A program made the position numbers and the translations under genes. A stretch of DNA of 32,159 nt from Selenomonadaceae bacterium (GTDB lineage Bacteria; Bacillota; Negativicutes; Selenomonadales; Selenomonadaceae): positions 1 through 32,159 of the forward strand of contig JAFQZB010000254.1 of NCBI GenBank assembly GCA_017406175.1, read 5' to 3'. Shown piece after piece: positions 8,199-16,246 of this stretch (its first letter is position 1; the number at the start of each line of letters is the position of its first letter). The notes below the pieces were generated by a model. It made no database searches. It worked only from the letters and a program-made list of their open reading frames with translations, and was not told the DNA's origin.

Positions 8199-9401
8199 AT
8201 GAAGGACACAGTTAAAAAGGTAGCACTGGCTTATAGCGGCGGGCTCGATACGTCGGTTATTATTCCGTGGCTCAAAGAGAATTACGGCTGCGAAGTCATA
8301 GCGGTTTGCGCGGACGTGGGGCAAGGCGACGAACTTAACGTTGTTCACGATAAAGCTTTGAAGTCGGGCGCGTCCAAAGTCTTCATCGCTGACCTTACCA
8401 AAGATTTCATCGAGAACTACATTTTCCCGACGCTCAAGGCAGGCGCGACTTACGAGGAGAAATATTTGCTCGGAACTTCGTTTGCACGCCCGATTATCGC
8501 TAAGAAACTCGTTGAGGTTGCATTGGCTGAAGGTTGCGACGCCGTGGCTCATGGTGCTACGGGCAAGGGCAATGATCAAGTACGCTTTGAACTGACGGTT
8601 AAGGCATTGGCTCCCGAACTCAAGATAATTGCTCCGTGGCGTGAATGGGAATTGGATAGCCGCGAGGCAGAGATTGAATACGCCAAAGCCCACGACATAC
8701 CGATTGCCACGGCGAATAAGACTTACAGCATGGATAGAAATATTTGGCACCTGTCGCACGAAGGCTCCGATTTGGAAGACCCTTGGAACGCTCCGCAAAA
8801 TAAAATGTTCTTGATAAGCTGTGCGCCCGAAGACGCCCCCGATAAGCCCGAAGAAATCACCGTGGACTTTGAAGGCGGAATCCCCGTTGCCGTCAATGGA
8901 GAGAAACTCGGCGCAGTCGAACTGGTCACGAAGCTAAACGAGATTGGCGCACGTAACGGAGTTGGCATCGTCGACATCTGCGAAAATCGTTTGGTCGGCA
9001 TGAAAAGTCGCGGCGTCTACGAAAATCCCGCCGGCTCAATCCTCTACTACGCGCACCGCGAACTTGAATATCTCTGCCTAGACCGGGCGACCTTCCATTT
9101 TAAACAGCACGTGGCGATTAAGTACGGCGAACTTGTCTATGACGGCATGTGGTTCTGTGCTCTGCGCGAGGCTCTGGCGGCGTTCGTCGACAAGACGCAG
9201 GAAACTGTCACCGGCACGGTTAAGCTTAAACTTTACAAGGGCAATATCATTTCGGCGGGCGCGAAGGCTCCTTACTCGCTTTATAGTCAAGAGTTCGTGA
9301 CGTTCGAGCATGACGACGTTTACAATCAGGCGGACGCTACCGGCTTTATCAATCTGTTCGGACTGCCGCTTAAGGTTCGCGCACTGGTGAACAAGAAATG
9401 A
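8199..9401 (+). CDS. argG: argininosuccinate synthase
   Basis: Joins citrulline and aspartate using ATP to form argininosuccinate in the cytosol, the penultimate step of arginine synthesis. 400 residues, the normal family length. The N-terminal P-loop of the PP-type ATPase is AYSGGLDTS (10-18); further family segments are [24 protein letters not shown] and [14 protein letters not shown]. The ATG at 8199 has AAAGGAG 8 bases upstream; the open frame upstream to 8109 would cross the promoter and is not used. Its stop overlaps the argH start by four bases (ATGA). Confidence 0.97.
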   Translation: MKDTVKKVALAYSGGLDTSVIIPWLKENYGCEVIAVCADVGQGDELNVVHDKALKSGASKVFIADLTKDFIENYIFPTLKAGATYEEKYLLGTSFARPIIAKKLVEVALAEGCDAVAHGATGKGNDQVRFELTVKALAPELKIIAPWREWELDSREAEIEYAKAHDIPIATANKTYSMDRNIWHLSHEGSDLEDPWNAPQNKMFLISCAPEDAPDKPEEITVDFEGGIPVAVNGEKLGAVELVTKLNEIGARNGVGIVDICENRLVGMKSRGVYENPAGSILYYAHRELEYLCLDRATFHFKQHVAIKYGELVYDGMWFCALREALAAFVDKTQETVTGTVKLKLYKGNIISAGAKAPYSLYSQEFVTFEHDDVYNQADATGFINLFGLPLKVRALVNKK

Positions 9402-10792
9402 GCGATAAACTCTGGGGCGGACGCTTTGAACGTTCAACCGACGAGATGATTAACGAGTTCCAGGCGTCGATTGACTTTGATAAGCGCATGTATCGCGAAG
9501 ACATTCAAGGCTCAATGGCTCATGCTAAAATGCTGGCGGCGCAGGGAATCATCACGGACGACGACGCTAAGAAAATATGCGCGGGTCTGTCGGAGATTCT
9601 CAAGCAGATTGACGCGGGCGAGTTCAAGTTCAGCGTTGCGCTGGAAGATATTCACATGAACGTTGAGGCGGCATTGACGGTGGCAATCGGAGCGGCGGGC
9701 GGTCGACTTCACACGGCACGCAGTCGCAATGACCAAGTCGCCCTTGATACTCATCTTTATATGCGTCGTCAGGTTCGTGAGGTTCAGCGTTTGATTCTAG
9801 ACTTGCAGACGGAACTGGTTAAAGCCGCTGATAAAAATCGTGACGTAATCTTTCCCGGCTACACGCACCTGCAACGCGCTCAGCCGATTTTGTTTGCTCA
9901 TCACTTGCTAGCCTACTTCTGCATGTTGAAACGGGATTGGGCACGCTTTGAAGGCGTCCACGACCGAGCAGACATTATGCCGCTGGGAGCGGGAGCGTTG
10001 GCGGGCACGACCTTTGACATTGACCGCGAGTTTGTCGCCCATGAGTTGAACTTCAGCGCGATTTATTCAAACAGCCTAGACGCCGTGAGCGACAGGGATT
10101 ATCTGCTGGAATTCTTATCCGCCGCGTCAATCGCAATGGTGCACCTGTCGCGCCTCAGCGAAGAAATAATCCTCTGGTGCAGTCGCGAGTTCTCGTTCGT
10201 GGAATTGGACGACGCACACTGCACAGGCTCATCAATGATGCCGCAGAAAAAGAATCCCGACGTGCCAGAGCTTGTACGCGGGAAGACGGGACGAGTTATC
10301 GGACACTTAATGGCGTTGCTGACGACGGTCAAGGCGTTGCCGCTTGCTTACAACAAAGACTTGCAGGAAGACAAGGAAGGAGTCTTCGATGCACTCGACA
10401 CGCTGAAGTTTTCGTTGGCGGTCTGTGCACAGATTATCGCGGGCATGAAAGTTCGACGTGAGAACATGCGCCGCGCCGTCGAAGAGGACTTCTCGAACGC
10501 CACCGACCTTGCCGATTATCTGGTTAAGAAGGGGCTACCCTTCCGGCAAGCGCACGAGGTCTCCGGCAAGCTCGTCCACCATTGCATTGACAAGAACATT
10601 TATCTTAAGGACTTGACGCTTGAGGAGTTTAAAGAGTTCTCGCCGCTATTCGAGGCTGACATTCACGAGGCGATTAAGCCTGAAACGTGCGTGGCGGCTC
10701 GGAACTCTCAAGGCGGCACGTCTTATCAGCAAGTAGACGTTCAAATAGCCGCCGCTAAGAATTGGATTAAAGCTCATGGAAACGACGATTAA
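9398..10792 (+). CDS. argH: argininosuccinate lyase
   Basis: Splits argininosuccinate into arginine and fumarate, completing arginine synthesis. 464 residues, full length, fumarase/aspartase superfamily. Visible motifs are SRNDQVALD (109-117), [10 protein letters not shown] with catalytic His157, and the superfamily signature [12 protein letters not shown] (278-289) carrying the catalytic serine loop. Coupled to argG by an ATGA overlap. Its 3-prime end overlaps the start of the BrnT-like toxin gene, so the arginine transcript very probably continues into the toxin-antitoxin pair. Confidence 0.97.
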   Translation: MSDKLWGGRFERSTDEMINEFQASIDFDKRMYREDIQGSMAHAKMLAAQGIITDDDAKKICAGLSEILKQIDAGEFKFSVALEDIHMNVEAALTVAIGAAGGRLHTARSRNDQVALDTHLYMRRQVREVQRLILDLQTELVKAADKNRDVIFPGYTHLQRAQPILFAHHLLAYFCMLKRDWARFEGVHDRADIMPLGAGALAGTTFDIDREFVAHELNFSAIYSNSLDAVSDRDYLLEFLSAASIAMVHLSRLSEEIILWCSREFSFVELDDAHCTGSSMMPQKKNPDVPELVRGKTGRVIGHLMALLTTVKALPLAYNKDLQEDKEGVFDALDTLKFSLAVCAQIIAGMKVRRENMRRAVEEDFSNATDLADYLVKKGLPFRQAHEVSGKLVHHCIDKNIYLKDLTLEEFKEFSPLFEADIHEAIKPETCVAARNSQGGTSYQQVDVQIAAAKNWIKAHGNDD

Positions 10793-11081
10793 CGATATGG
10801 TCTTCGAGTGGGACGACGAGAAAAACCAAATCAACTTGCGCAAACATGGCGTAGACTTTATCGACGCCGCTCAAGTTTTTTTCGACGAGAACCGAATCGA
10901 ACAGCCCGATGAATTCCATTCTGACGACGAAGACCGCTGGCAAGTTATCGGCATGGTTGAAGAAATTTTATTCGTCATTTACACCGACCGCGAAGACAAA
11001 ACAAGAATTATTTCAGCACGAAAGGCTAATAAAAGAGAAAGGAGAATTTACTATGGCAATGGTGACTTACGTTTTGCGTAA
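10776..11081 (+). CDS. brnT: BrnT-family ribonuclease toxin (DUF497)
   Basis: BrnT toxins are small RelE-fold ribonucleases that block translation. The family pattern [22 protein letters not shown], with downstream FVIYTDRED and [16 protein letters not shown], is complete. 101 residues are read from the ATG at 10776, which lies inside argH. An alternative ATG at 10797 would give 94 residues, closer to the usual size, and still lies within five bases of the argH stop. Neither has a strong ribosome site, which suggests coupling to argH translation. The antitoxin gene follows with a 29-base overlap, in the usual toxin-first order. Confidence 0.85.
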   Translation: METTINDMVFEWDDEKNQINLRKHGVDFIDAAQVFFDENRIEQPDEFHSDDEDRWQVIGMVEEILFVIYTDREDKTRIISARKANKRERRIYYGNGDLRFA

Positions 11082-11241
11082 AGGGCAACCGCTGACAGAA
11101 GAGCAAAAAAAACGTCTGGAAGCTCTAAAGCAGATGAGCGACGACGACATTGACTATAGCGATATTCCGGAACTGACCGACGAGCAACTTAGCAAATTCA
11201 AGCGGGTGAATCCTCGGCGCGATAAAAAGGTTGCTAGCTGA
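11053..11241 (+). CDS. brnA: BrnA-like antitoxin, short form
   Basis: 62 residues from the ATG at 11053 with AAAGGAG about 8 bases upstream. The central DDDIDYSDIPELTDEQ block is the BrnA signature that contacts the toxin. Family members usually continue into a ribbon-helix-helix DNA-binding segment; here the protein ends at RRDKKVAS, and the bases after the stop do not encode a ribbon-helix-helix in any frame that I can read. It may therefore neutralise the toxin without binding its own promoter, in keeping with the absence of a dedicated promoter before the pair. The open frame continues upstream inside brnT, but the ribosome site favours 11053. Confidence 0.8.
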   Translation: MAMVTYVLRKGQPLTEEQKKRLEALKQMSDDDIDYSDIPELTDEQLSKFKRVNPRRDKKVAS

Positions 11242-11316
11242 TAGGCGGCAGGAAAAATCACAGCGGCAATAGAATAAGGCTTGGCGATAAAAATTAACGG
11301 AGGGAAAAGTTCTGAC

Positions 11317-13407
11317 ATGAAAGACTATCAAAGCGAATTTATAAGAAACGTAGCGTTCTGCGGTCACGGTCGCTCAGGCAAGACGACTTTGCTTGAAGCG
11401 GCACTTTTCGACAGCGGAGCAACCACACGCCTTGGCAACGTCGATAACGGGACGAGCGTCCTTGACTTCGAGCCGGAAGAGAATAAGCGCAAGATGTCAA
11501 TCAGTGCCTCGTTGGCGGCGGTCGAGTGGAAAAAGAATTTCAAGATTAACGCAATCGACGTGCCTGGCTTCCCGGATTTCGTGGCGGAAATGCACGGAGC
11601 ACTTGCGGCGGCGGACGCGGCTGTTATCGTGGTCAGTGCTAGTGCTGGCGTCGAGGTCGAGACGGAAAAGGCTTGGGCACTCGCCGAGGGTTTGAATCTG
11701 CCGCGGGCGTTCTTCGTTACCAAAATGGATAGAGAACATGCCGATTTCGAGAAAGTCCTTGCTCAGCTCCGCGACAAGTTCGGCAATAGCGTCGTGCCCG
11801 TGCAAGTCCCCGTCGGCAAAGAGGACAGCTTTAAAGGCGTCGTCGATTTGGTTAAGGCGTTCAGCAAAGTTGCCAATGATGACGAACCGATTGACGCGGC
11901 GGCGGTGGCTGATGAAGTCGAGGATTTGCGCATGGAAATGCTTGACGCGGTCGCCGAGTTCAACGAAGAATTGATGATGCAATACCTCGAAGGCGACGTT
12001 GAAGACTTGGACGAGAAAGAAATTTCCGAGGCGTTGGCTACTGGCATTCGCGAGGCTAAAGTCTTCCCCGTGTTCGTGGGCAGTGCGCTTAAAAATATCG
12101 GCGTGAAGAAGTTCCTTAACAGCGTCGTAGAATTCTTCCCCGCGCCCGACGCCAAGGAGTATCACGGCATTAATCCCAAGAGTGATGAGCTTGTCGAACG
12201 CAAAATTTCCGAGCCGTTCAGCGGACAAATCTTTAAGACGATGGTTGACCCGTTCGTCGGGCGTATGTCTTATGTGCGCGTGATTAGCGGCGACATGAAG
12301 GGCGACGCGACTTATCAACTTATCGGCGCGGACTCGGAAGGGCAAGAACGTTTAAGCGGGCTGTTCACTATGCAGGGCAAGAAGCAAATCCCCGTCGACG
12401 TGGCGCACGCGGGCGATATTGTCGTTACCAGCAAGCTTGCAAACGCTAAGACCAGCGACACCCTTTGCGACAAGGCGGCTCCGATTAAGTACGAACGCAT
12501 TCAATATCCCGAACCGATGCTTGCTATGGCGGTTACCAGCGAGAAGAAGGGCGAGGAAGATAAAGTTTTCAGCGCGATAACCCGCCAGCAGGACGAAGAC
12601 CCGACGATTTGGCTAGTCAAGAACGCCGAGACTAAGCAGACGATTCTTAAGGGCGTCGGCGAAGTTCATCTGGACATTTTGAGCGATAAGATTCAACGCA
12701 AGTTCGGCGTGAAGATGGTTTTGGGCGAGCCGCGGGTCGCTTATCGTGAGACCATTCGCAAGGAAGTCGAGGTTCAAGGCAAGCACAAGAAGCAATCGGG
12801 CGGGCATGGGCAATACGGCGATGTTTGGTTGCGTATCGGTCCGAACAAGGACGCTAACCCCGAAGTCAATAACGGCAATGTTTGGTCGGAAAGCATCTTC
12901 GGCGGCAGTGTCCCGCGTCAATACTTCCCAGCCGTCGAGAAGGGCACGCAGGAGACTTTAGCGGAAGGAGTCATCGCGGGCTATCCCGTCGTCAATGTCA
13001 GCGTCAATCTTTATGACGGCTCCTATCACGCGGTCGACAGCTCCGAAGCCGCCTTCAAAATGGCTACGTCCATCGCGATTAAGAAAGGTATCCTCGCCGC
13101 CAACCCGATTCTGCTTGAGCCGATTGACGAGATAACCGTCCTCACGCCCGAAAACTACATGGGCGACATTATCGGCAACCTCAACAGCAGACGCGGCAAG
13201 ATTCTAGGCATGGACCCCAAGGGCAAGGGCATGACCGAAGTTAAAGCGTATGTTCCGGCAAGTGAGCTTTACAAGTACGCGACGGACCTCCGCTCGCAGA
13301 CTCAAGGCAGGGCGTCTTACAGCTTGAAGTTCGCACGCTATGAACCAATGCCCGATAAGCTCGCCGAAAAGATTATCGAGGAGCACAAAGCCGCCCAAGA
13401 GAAATAA
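11317..13407 (+). CDS. elongation factor G-like GTPase (EF-G paralogue)
   Basis: 696 residues with the full EF-G domain plan: GTPase domain, barrel domain II, and domains III to V ending in a SYSLKFARYEPMP segment. G1 is GHGRSGKTT (16-24) and TKMD (135-138) is the base-specifying motif. G3 reads DVPGFPDF (81-88) instead of DTPGHVDF, so Phe85 replaces the catalytic histidine, and switch I is short. These changes mark the EF-G-like subgroup found alongside true FusA in many Firmicutes, whose role is not settled; slow or altered GTP hydrolysis is inferred. I chose ATG 11317, with GGAGGG upstream, over an in-frame TTG at 11281. It lies 75 bases after the antitoxin gene and ends at a terminator. 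Confidence 0.9.
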   Translation: MKDYQSEFIRNVAFCGHGRSGKTTLLEAALFDSGATTRLGNVDNGTSVLDFEPEENKRKMSISASLAAVEWKKNFKINAIDVPGFPDFVAEMHGALAAADAAVIVVSASAGVEVETEKAWALAEGLNLPRAFFVTKMDREHADFEKVLAQLRDKFGNSVVPVQVPVGKEDSFKGVVDLVKAFSKVANDDEPIDAAAVADEVEDLRMEMLDAVAEFNEELMMQYLEGDVEDLDEKEISEALATGIREAKVFPVFVGSALKNIGVKKFLNSVVEFFPAPDAKEYHGINPKSDELVERKISEPFSGQIFKTMVDPFVGRMSYVRVISGDMKGDATYQLIGADSEGQERLSGLFTMQGKKQIPVDVAHAGDIVVTSKLANAKTSDTLCDKAAPIKYERIQYPEPMLAMAVTSEKKGEEDKVFSAITRQQDEDPTIWLVKNAETKQTILKGVGEVHLDILSDKIQRKFGVKMVLGEPRVAYRETIRKEVEVQGKHKKQSGGHGQYGDVWLRIGPNKDANPEVNNGNVWSESIFGGSVPRQYFPAVEKGTQETLAEGVIAGYPVVNVSVNLYDGSYHAVDSSEAAFKMATSIAIKKGILAANPILLEPIDEITVLTPENYMGDIIGNLNSRRGKILGMDPKGKGMTEVKAYVPASELYKYATDLRSQTQGRASYSLKFARYEPMPDKLAEKIIEEHKAAQEK

Positions 13408-13426
13408 ACTTATCGCACGACATAGA

Positions 13427-13466
13427 AAATCCCCCGTACAGAATTTGCGCGGGGGAATTTTTTTAT
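13427..13466 (+). terminator. intrinsic terminator after the EF-G-like gene
   Basis: Stem AATCCCCCG / CGGGGGAATT (about 13428-13436 with 13449-13458) followed by TTTTTTT. The converging YgiT-type gene ends 11 bases away, so it probably also serves the minus-strand operon, though the T-run on that side is weaker. Confidence 0.82.
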
Positions 13467-13476
13467 TGCCGCCGCC

Positions 13477-13707
13477 TCAAGCCGCCTGCCGATAGTCCAC
13501 GATAAAAATCTTGCTCGCGACCTTCTTGTAAGCCGCAATCAAGTCCTCGACCTTCTCAAGCACCGACGCCGCAAAGAGAATCTCGCCGCACTGATTGCAC
13601 TTCCAACACGGGACGTTTTCAACGATTAGATAGCCCGTCTCCAACTTTGCAAAATACGGTTCAAAGCTCTCGTGCATCGTGCCGCCCCTGCATACCAAAC
13701 AATTCAT
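13477..13707 (-). CDS. YgiT-type zinc-finger protein, second copy (putative antitoxin)
   Basis: 76 residues. Cysteines in CxxC (3 and 6) and CxxCxxC (34, 37, 40, in NVPCWKCNQCGE) form the YgiT/MqsA-N zinc-binding pattern, followed by a helical tail ending IVDYRQAA. MqsA-type antitoxins normally add a helix-turn-helix domain, which is absent here, so self-repression by DNA binding is unlikely. Overlaps the preceding DUF4258 gene by four bases and is the last gene of the operon. Paralogue of the protein at 14648-14875, with a shared NVPC-x-x-C-x-QCGE core and an I-x-DY-x-x-AA ending. Antitoxin function is inferred from size, order and pairing. Confidence 0.82.
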   Translation of the reverse strand: MNCLVCRGGTMHESFEPYFAKLETGYLIVENVPCWKCNQCGEILFAASVLEKVEDLIAAYKKVASKIFIVDYRQAA

Positions 13708-14015
13708 AGCTCTTGCCTCCTAACTTTAAAATCGTCGCTCCACTTGTCCGCGTCGGGGAAATAAGCCGTGATTATCCGGCTTGCCGTGCCCTCGTCACTC
13801 AACACCGCGTGAATAATTCTTCCGTGCAAGTCCTCGCCGACAATCAAGCAACTCGGATACGGATAGTCGTCGGGGTATTGCTCAATGACTTCGCCGACCT
13901 GCACCGCGTGGAAAACGTCCCTTATGCTTATCCCGCGCTGACGAAACCTATCCGCCGCGTGATTCGTCGCAAACACCCGGTCTCGTGCGCAATACTCCCT
14001 TAGCCGTTCAATCAT
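13704..14015 (-). CDS. DUF4258 protein, second copy (putative toxin)
   Basis: 103 residues of the DUF4258 family, small basic proteins often found upstream of YgiT-type zinc fingers and suspected to be RNase-like toxins. Visible conserved points are His19, RQRGIS (25-30), GEVIEQYPDDYP (41-52), IIHAV (67-71) and ITAYFP (82-87). Gap-free alignment with the copy at 14875-15183 gives about 45 identical positions by eye. The start overlaps the Fic gene's end by eight bases and the stop overlaps the zinc-finger gene by four, so it is coupled on both sides. No biochemical activity can be proven from sequence. Confidence 0.82.
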   Translation of the reverse strand: MIERLREYCARDRVFATNHAADRFRQRGISIRDVFHAVQVGEVIEQYPDDYPYPSCLIVGEDLHGRIIHAVLSDEGTASRIITAYFPDADKWSDDFKVRRQEL

Positions 14016-14634
14016 CGCGCCGCCTCCGAATCAAATCTTCACTGCGATAAGCAAAATAATTCTCGTAGAAATAACTCGCGTCCAAACCCTTCATGAATAT
14101 TTCGCGGTCGTTGATTCTTTCCGTCAACGCGGCGGCAAGCAACTGTTTTATCTCCGTGTCGTTTATCGGACTGCGTTCCATTGCCTGCAAGTAAGCGTTC
14201 TTGTCCACGCGGCTCCAATCAATCACGCGTCCGAGTTCCTGCCGCAACATATCGTCTAGCCAAAGCCGCATACTCCGCCCGTTGCCCTCTCTGAACGGGT
14301 GCGCAATGTTCATCTCGACGTATTTGGCGATTATCTCTTCAAACGTCCTCTGCGGCATTTGCTCCACGCTCAAGACCGCCTCCCGAAGATACAACGCCGA
14401 CGCAAACCGGAAATGCCCCTTGCTTATGTTCTCGTTGCGGAGCTTGCCCGCGAACTCGTAAACGTCCCCGAAAAGCCGCCGGTGTATGTGCGCCAGCTTA
14501 TCGAACGTGCCCGCCGCCATTCGCCGCAACTCGTCGCCCTGCCACAGTTCAATCGCTCGCCGCTTGCTTAGCCGCTCTTCCTCCCGCGCCAATTCTATCG
14601 GGTCATCTAGCTTAAGTTTATTCCTTAGCGTCAT
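14008..14634 (-). CDS. fic: Fic-domain protein (probable AMP-transferase) with C-terminal self-inhibitory motif
   Basis: Fic proteins transfer AMP or related groups from nucleotides to target hydroxyls. The 208-residue product carries the complete active loop HPFREGNGRSMR (112-123; catalytic His112), preceded by a typical Fic helical core with FAGKLRNENISKGHFRFA (61-78). Near the C-terminus SYFYEN (187-192) fits the inhibitory pattern S/T-x-x-x-E-G/N with Glu191. That is the class III layout (as in Neisseria Fic, about 190 residues), where the enzyme blocks its own ATP site until released. The ATG at 14634 has GGAGG upstream; the open frame extending to 14787 is out-of-phase reading of the zinc-finger gene. 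It sits 13 bases after the first YgiT-type gene and overlaps the second DUF4258 gene. Confidence 0.9.
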   Translation of the reverse strand: MTLRNKLKLDDPIELAREEERLSKRRAIELWQGDELRRMAAGTFDKLAHIHRRLFGDVYEFAGKLRNENISKGHFRFASALYLREAVLSVEQMPQRTFEEIIAKYVEMNIAHPFREGNGRSMRLWLDDMLRQELGRVIDWSRVDKNAYLQAMERSPINDTEIKQLLAAALTERINDREIFMKGLDASYFYENYFAYRSEDLIRRRRDD

Positions 14635-14647
14635 TGCCGCCTCCGAA

Positions 14648-14875
14648 TCATGCCGCCTTGTTGTAGTCGATAATCGATACTTCCTGCATGAACTTCTTAG
14701 CCTCATTGACGATTTCCTCCAAACGCTCGGCAACCGCGTCCGTAAAATACTTCTCGCCGCACTGGTCGCACTCCATGCACGGCACATTTCTAACGATAAT
14801 CAGATGATTTTTGAAATCCACCACATGAGTTGTCGTCGATTCGATTAAATCTCCGCCTTTGCAATACTTACACAT
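14648..14875 (-). CDS. YgiT-type zinc-finger protein, first copy (putative antitoxin)
   Basis: 75 residues with zinc-binding cysteines at 2 and 5 (CKYC) and at 33, 36 and 39 (NVPCMECDQCGE), then a charged helix and an IIDYNKAA tail. No helix-turn-helix is present. The ATG shares one base with the stop of the DUF4258 gene upstream, so stoichiometric translation with that partner is expected. Putative zinc-dependent antitoxin, inferred from family and pairing only. Confidence 0.82.
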   Translation of the reverse strand: MCKYCKGGDLIESTTTHVVDFKNHLIIVRNVPCMECDQCGEKYFTDAVAERLEEIVNEAKKFMQEVSIIDYNKAA

Positions 14876-15183
14876 TATCTTTGCCTCCTCGTCTTCAAGT
14901 CGTCCATAAATTTTTCCGTCGTCGGCTCATACGCGGTTATCAGATATAAAGCCTCCTCGTCAAGCCCGCACACCACGTGAATTATATCGCCTGTAAGCTT
15001 ACGTCCGAAGATTAACGCGCTCGGCTTGGGGTAATCGTCTGGATACGCTTCGATAATCTCGCCGTGCATTATGCAATTCTTCACGTCGGCTATCGTAATG
15101 CCTCGCGCTTGCATTCTTTTGAGTCCGTGCGCCGTCCAATGAATCTTGCCTTCAATGCAAAGCCGCCTGAACTCGTCAATCAT
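14875..15183 (-). CDS. DUF4258 protein, first copy (putative toxin)
   Basis: 102 residues, DUF4258 family: HWTAHGLKRMQARGIT (15-30), GEIIEAYPDDYPKPSALIFG (41-60), IIHVV (67-71) and LITAYEP (81-87). The start overlaps the methyltransferase gene's end by eight bases. Toxin-like status is inferred from the consistent toxin-then-zinc-finger order of both copies and from small size and basic charge. The conserved His19, Arg23, Arg27 and His69 are the best candidates for functional residues, being shared with the second copy. Confidence 0.82.
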   Translation of the reverse strand: MIDEFRRLCIEGKIHWTAHGLKRMQARGITIADVKNCIMHGEIIEAYPDDYPKPSALIFGRKLTGDIIHVVCGLDEEALYLITAYEPTTEKFMDDLKTRRQR

Positions 15184-16246
15184 CGCCCCGCCTCCTGTGC
15201 CGTATCAATATCCTTGCATATGTCGGCTTGCCGTTAATCGCAACTCTTCCACCAACTAAGAATTCCTTTGGAACCGTGTATCTATCAAGACCGACAATCT
15301 CGAACTGTTCAGGGCAATATTTGTCGAGGAAAGTAATCGGGACGCCCATGACGCCTTGATAGTCAGCAGGTATCGCGCTGGTGGCGGGCACTTCTATTGC
15401 GTCGTAGTTATCGTAGCGTTGAAAGCCCACGCCGCGTAATTTGTGATGAAACTTCTCGCATTGCTCGTAAGTCATAAGTGGCAAAGGTTCATGTCGCTTG
15501 CCGTGCTCCAAGTTCGTCAGCCAGATTGACGGCGAGTTTTTAAAGTTTTGTCCGTCAATAACCTTGTCGACGCATTCAGCATTAGCAGAGACAAACCACA
15601 TGCCGCCCGTCCAAGGTCTTGCGCCGCTCCAGATTTTGTTGTGCATGATAAGCGGGAAGACTTCCTTATAAGTGACGCAGTTCTTGTTGCCGATGATTAG
15701 GAATTGTTTGCCGGCGTCGAGAATCCACTTGAGGAAATCGCGGAACATGCTAAAGGGCGGGTTCGTGATGATAACGTCAGCCTCGTCGCGCAGGGCTTTG
15801 ACTTCAGCGGAACGATAATCGCCGTCGCCGTCGAGGTATCGCCAACTATCTTTGAGCGCGTCAAGAGGACGATTGACTGCGGCAAGGTCTGCGGCTTCCA
15901 ATTGAAAAATTTTGCCGTGGGAGAAGTCTTTGGAGCAGTCGAACTGCGGCAAGTCTTTATCGTCGAAGAGGTCGCGCATTGGCTTGTAGATGAACTTTTT
16001 CTTTTCGGCGGCGTAGCTGGTGGAGATTAACCGCTTGAGTCCGTAAAGTTTAAAGTTCATCGTGAAGAACTTAGTAAAGTTGCTCCACTGCGGGTCGTCG
16101 CAGGGAAGCAGGACGGTCTTGCCGCGAAGGAAGTTTTTATCGTAAAGGTAGTAGCAGTTAAGCTCGTTTTGAATGTCGTCGTATTGCGTGTAGAACTCGT
16201 CGTTCTTGCCCTGCGCCGCCAAATTTAGATTGTTATTGCTCGCCAT
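15176..16246 (-). CDS. EcoRI-type adenine-specific DNA methyltransferase
   Basis: 356 residues (M.EcoRI is about 326). The N-terminal NDEFYTQYDDIQNEL (15-29), the segment TVLLPCDDPQWSNF (44-57) and the N6-adenine motif NPPF (162-165) followed by SMFRDFLKWI place it in the EcoRI methylase family, which transfers methyl from S-adenosylmethionine to adenine N6. Recognition site unknown. No restriction endonuclease lies beside it; downstream genes are toxin-antitoxin-like and Fic instead. The start overlaps the end of queH by 14 bases and the end overlaps DUF4258, so it is part of one transcript. Confidence 0.9.
   Translation of the reverse strand: MASNNNLNLAAQGKNDEFYTQYDDIQNELNCYYLYDKNFLRGKTVLLPCDDPQWSNFTKFFTMNFKLYGLKRLISTSYAAEKKKFIYKPMRDLFDDKDLPQFDCSKDFSHGKIFQLEAADLAAVNRPLDALKDSWRYLDGDGDYRSAEVKALRDEADVIITNPPFSMFRDFLKWILDAGKQFLIIGNKNCVTYKEVFPLIMHNKIWSGARPWTGGMWFVSANAECVDKVIDGQNFKNSPSIWLTNLEHGKRHEPLPLMTYEQCEKFHHKLRGVGFQRYDNYDAIEVPATSAIPADYQGVMGVPITFLDKYCPEQFEIVGLDRYTVPKEFLVGGRVAINGKPTYARILIRHRRRGDD

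Noticed and set aside
8064..8798. 244-codon open frame antisense to argG
   Set aside because: Shadow of argG and its promoter region; argG is unmistakable on the other strand.
11497..12345. 282-codon open frame antisense to the EF-G-like gene
   Set aside because: It mirrors the codon bias of the real gene, has no ribosome site and no recognisable protein features.
14635..14787. N-terminal extension of the Fic protein
   Set aside because: The extra 51 codons read the YgiT-type gene in another frame; a GGAGG site and ATG at 14634 give the normal Fic length.
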